The translations under genes were made by a program, and so were the position numbers. The notes under the pieces are model-generated. The model searched no databases. It saw only the letters and a list, made by a program, of their open reading frames with translations, and was not told where the DNA came from. Of a stretch of 30,638 nucleotides of DNA, positions 29,345 to 30,638 are shown piece after piece. Position 1 is the stretch's first letter. Every line of letters begins with the position of its first letter. Source of the DNA: an uncultured Clostridia bacterium (GTDB lineage: Bacteria; Bacillota; Clostridia; Peptostreptococcales; Anaerovoracaceae); contig CALZMV010000002.1 of NCBI GenBank assembly GCA_945788655.1, forward strand, positions 1 to 30,638, written 5' to 3'.

Positions 29345-30106
29345 TTATTCAGCAAACCATTTTTTAACTAATTCATCGTACTTGCCGCTGTCTACAACAT
29401 TCTTAAGACCTGCATTAATCTTTTCCTGAAGATCGCTGTTGCCTTTCTTTACTGCAAATGCCATATCTGCAGGGTCAACTGTTGCATCAAGCATCTTGAT
29501 TGTATCTGCATTCTTTGCAAGGTAAACTTCTGCTACAGGCTTATCCATCATAACTGCTGCAACATCTCCGTTCTGTAGCTGCATGATGCACTGAGTTGTC
29601 TGGTTTAATACTACTGCTTCTTTAATTTTTCCTTCATCTGCAAGCTGCTGAACATAATCTGCTTCTGAAGTACCAATCTGAGCTGCAACCTTCATATCCT
29701 TAGTTAAATCATCAACACTGGTAATGTCATTATTATCTTTTTGAACTAGTATAGTCTTTGCACTTGCGAAATATGTGTCACAGAAATCAACTTTTTCAGC
29801 ACGATCAGGTGTTACATTCATTGCTGCTGCAATGATATCGCAGTTTCCTGCATCTAATGCGGATATCAGTCCATCGAATTCAAATGCCTGGAATTCCACT
29901 TCAAATCCTTGATCTTCTGCAATTGCATTTAATAAATCTACGTCAAAACCGATGATGTTGCCATCTTCATCTGCTGATTCAAATGGCGGGTATGTAGGTT
30001 CAGTACCTGCGATAAGAACGTCATTTCCGCCTCCGCAGCCTGCCATTGAGCACATTCCTAAAGCTAAAACTAAAACTAATGCTAATAATTTAAGTGTCTT
30101 TTTCAT
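29345..30106 (-). CDS. Amino-acid ABC transporter substrate-binding lipoprotein
   Basis: The 253-residue family 3 solute-binding protein has a lipoprotein signal (Ser-Met-Ala-Gly-Cys, Cys24), then Gly-Thr-Glu-Pro-Thr-Tyr-Pro-Pro-Phe-Glu near 34-43 and Gly-Phe-Asp-Val-Asp-Leu near 53-58, both hallmarks of polar amino-acid binding proteins, and the Gly-Thr-Ser-Glu loop near 144-147. I chose the ATG at 30106 because GGAGG is 8 bases upstream; an in-frame TTG at 30121 lies before it. It is 32 bp downstream of the agmatinase-like gene, so a basic amino acid is a plausible ligand. No permease or ATPase gene is present in the window. Confidence 0.92.
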   Translation of the reverse strand: MKKTLKLLALVLVLALGMCSMAGCGGGNDVLIAGTEPTYPPFESADEDGNIIGFDVDLLNAIAEDQGFEVEFQAFEFDGLISALDAGNCDIIAAAMNVTPDRAEKVDFCDTYFASAKTILVQKDNNDITSVDDLTKDMKVAAQIGTSEADYVQQLADEGKIKEAVVLNQTTQCIMQLQNGDVAAVMMDKPVAEVYLAKNADTIKMLDATVDPADMAFAVKKGNSDLQEKINAGLKNVVDSGKYDELVKKWFAE

Positions 30107-30138
30107 TTTATTTTCCTCCAATAAATATTAATCTTATC

Positions 30139-30638
30139 TTATTTTATTTCTTTTGCTTTTGTTAAAAATGACATGGCATCTAGCATGAGCTGAGCTGCAT
30201 ACATACATGTCATATTGTTTGTATCGTTAGGTGGTGATACTTCCGTAATATCAAATCCGGCGATTTCTCCTTTGTTGGCAACCGCTTCAATTATTGCGCT
30301 TACTTCTTCATAAAGCAGTCCGAACGGAACCGGTGAACCTGTGCCGTTGGCTATGGATGGATCCAGGCCATCAATGTCAACAGTTATGTAATAATGCTTT
30401 GCTTCAGGAATTTGTGAAACAACCCAGTCAACACCTTTTTGCCTTACTTCCCTGGAAGTAATAATTGTATTGCCTCGCTCCCTTGCATCTTGATAATCCG
30501 AATACTGTGAGCTTCCTATTCCCCTCATTCCAATCTGCATTATTTTTCCTATGTGCTTCATTTCAGAAGCTCGCCTCATTGGGCTTCCCGGTCCTTCTTC
30601 AATTCCAAAAGGCCTCATTGTAAAGTCCAGATGTGCAT
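30139..30638 (-). CDS. speB: Agmatinase/ureohydrolase family protein, 5' part beyond the window
   Basis: The visible 166 residues start with Ala-His-Leu-Asp-Phe, part of the metal-binding Asp-Ala-His-x-Asp motif, so roughly the first 100-130 residues lie past the window edge. The second metal motif is Val-Asp-Ile-Asp-Gly-Leu-Asp-Pro, then Gly-Phe-Asp-Ile-Thr-Glu-Val-Ser-Pro. This is the arginase/agmatinase fold; the closest style is agmatinase, which turns agmatine into putrescine and urea, but other ureohydrolases cannot be excluded. It is transcribed with the amino-acid binding protein downstream. Confidence 0.85.
   Translation of the reverse strand, partial: AHLDFTMRPFGIEEGPGSPMRRASEMKHIGKIMQIGMRGIGSSQYSDYQDARERGNTIITSREVRQKGVDWVVSQIPEAKHYYITVDIDGLDPSIANGTGSPVPFGLLYEEVSAIIEAVANKGEIAGFDITEVSPPNDTNNMTCMYAAQLMLDAMSFLTKAKEIK

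Noticed and set aside
1..30638. CRISPR array, tRNA or rRNA genes
   Set aside because: No regularly spaced repeat series and no cloverleaf or rRNA-like sequence were noticed on reading both strands. The integration target is rpsI, not a tRNA.

Overview
The window (about 40% GC by eye) comes from a low-GC anaerobic Bacillota, most likely a Clostridia member (possibly Anaerovoracaceae/Peptostreptococcales-like; lineage is inferred from gene order and protein style only). It has two halves. Positions 1-13,362 are integrated mobile DNA inserted at the 3' end of rpsI. Positions 13,351-30,638 are ordinary chromosome.

Accessory half. A 13-bp core (ATTATCTCTTTGA) that encodes the last codons and stop of rpsI occurs three times: at 2-14, 3368-3380 and 13350-13362. 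The segment 3368-13362 (element B) has a tyrosine integrase next to rpsI, an XRE regulator, a divergent replication/mobilization operon (HTH protein, AAA ATPase, two small proteins, a MOBQ-type relaxase with an in-frame stop, and an oriT-like hairpin) and cargo. The segment 1-3380 (element A) is flanked by the same sites but has no integrase or mobilization genes, so it looks like a cis-mobilizable (CIME-like) passenger stacked in tandem.

The cargo of both elements follows one plan: an ECF sigma factor plus a DUF4367-type membrane anti-sigma factor, a small secreted beta-rich protein, a larger secreted protein with a central hydrophobic segment, and at least one membrane protein. In element B the larger protein looks like a SAR2788-family putative toxin. 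It lies in a four-gene operon with a TraX-family membrane protein, a very small membrane-anchored subtilisin-like protease and a cytosolic protein. That operon is the best candidate here for an undescribed system: a secreted effector with its own membrane modification, maturation and protection factors. Both small secreted genes have the same spaced motif (TTGTCC-N20-TTAT) at nearly the same distance upstream.

Chromosomal half. rplM-rpsI are transcribed leftward from a long structured leader. They are followed (moving right) by cca, a lipoprotein, an EamA exporter, a PucR regulator divergent from two aminotransferase genes, tyrS, upp, rpiB, a Sua5-type gene, prfA, rpmE, prmC, yqhQ and rho (the well-known Bacillota translation/termination cluster, all leftward), then an amino-acid ABC binding lipoprotein and the 3' part of an agmatinase-like gene cut by the window edge. 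The aminotransferases, PucR regulator, EamA exporter, amino-acid binding protein and agmatinase suggest amino-acid and polyamine metabolism.
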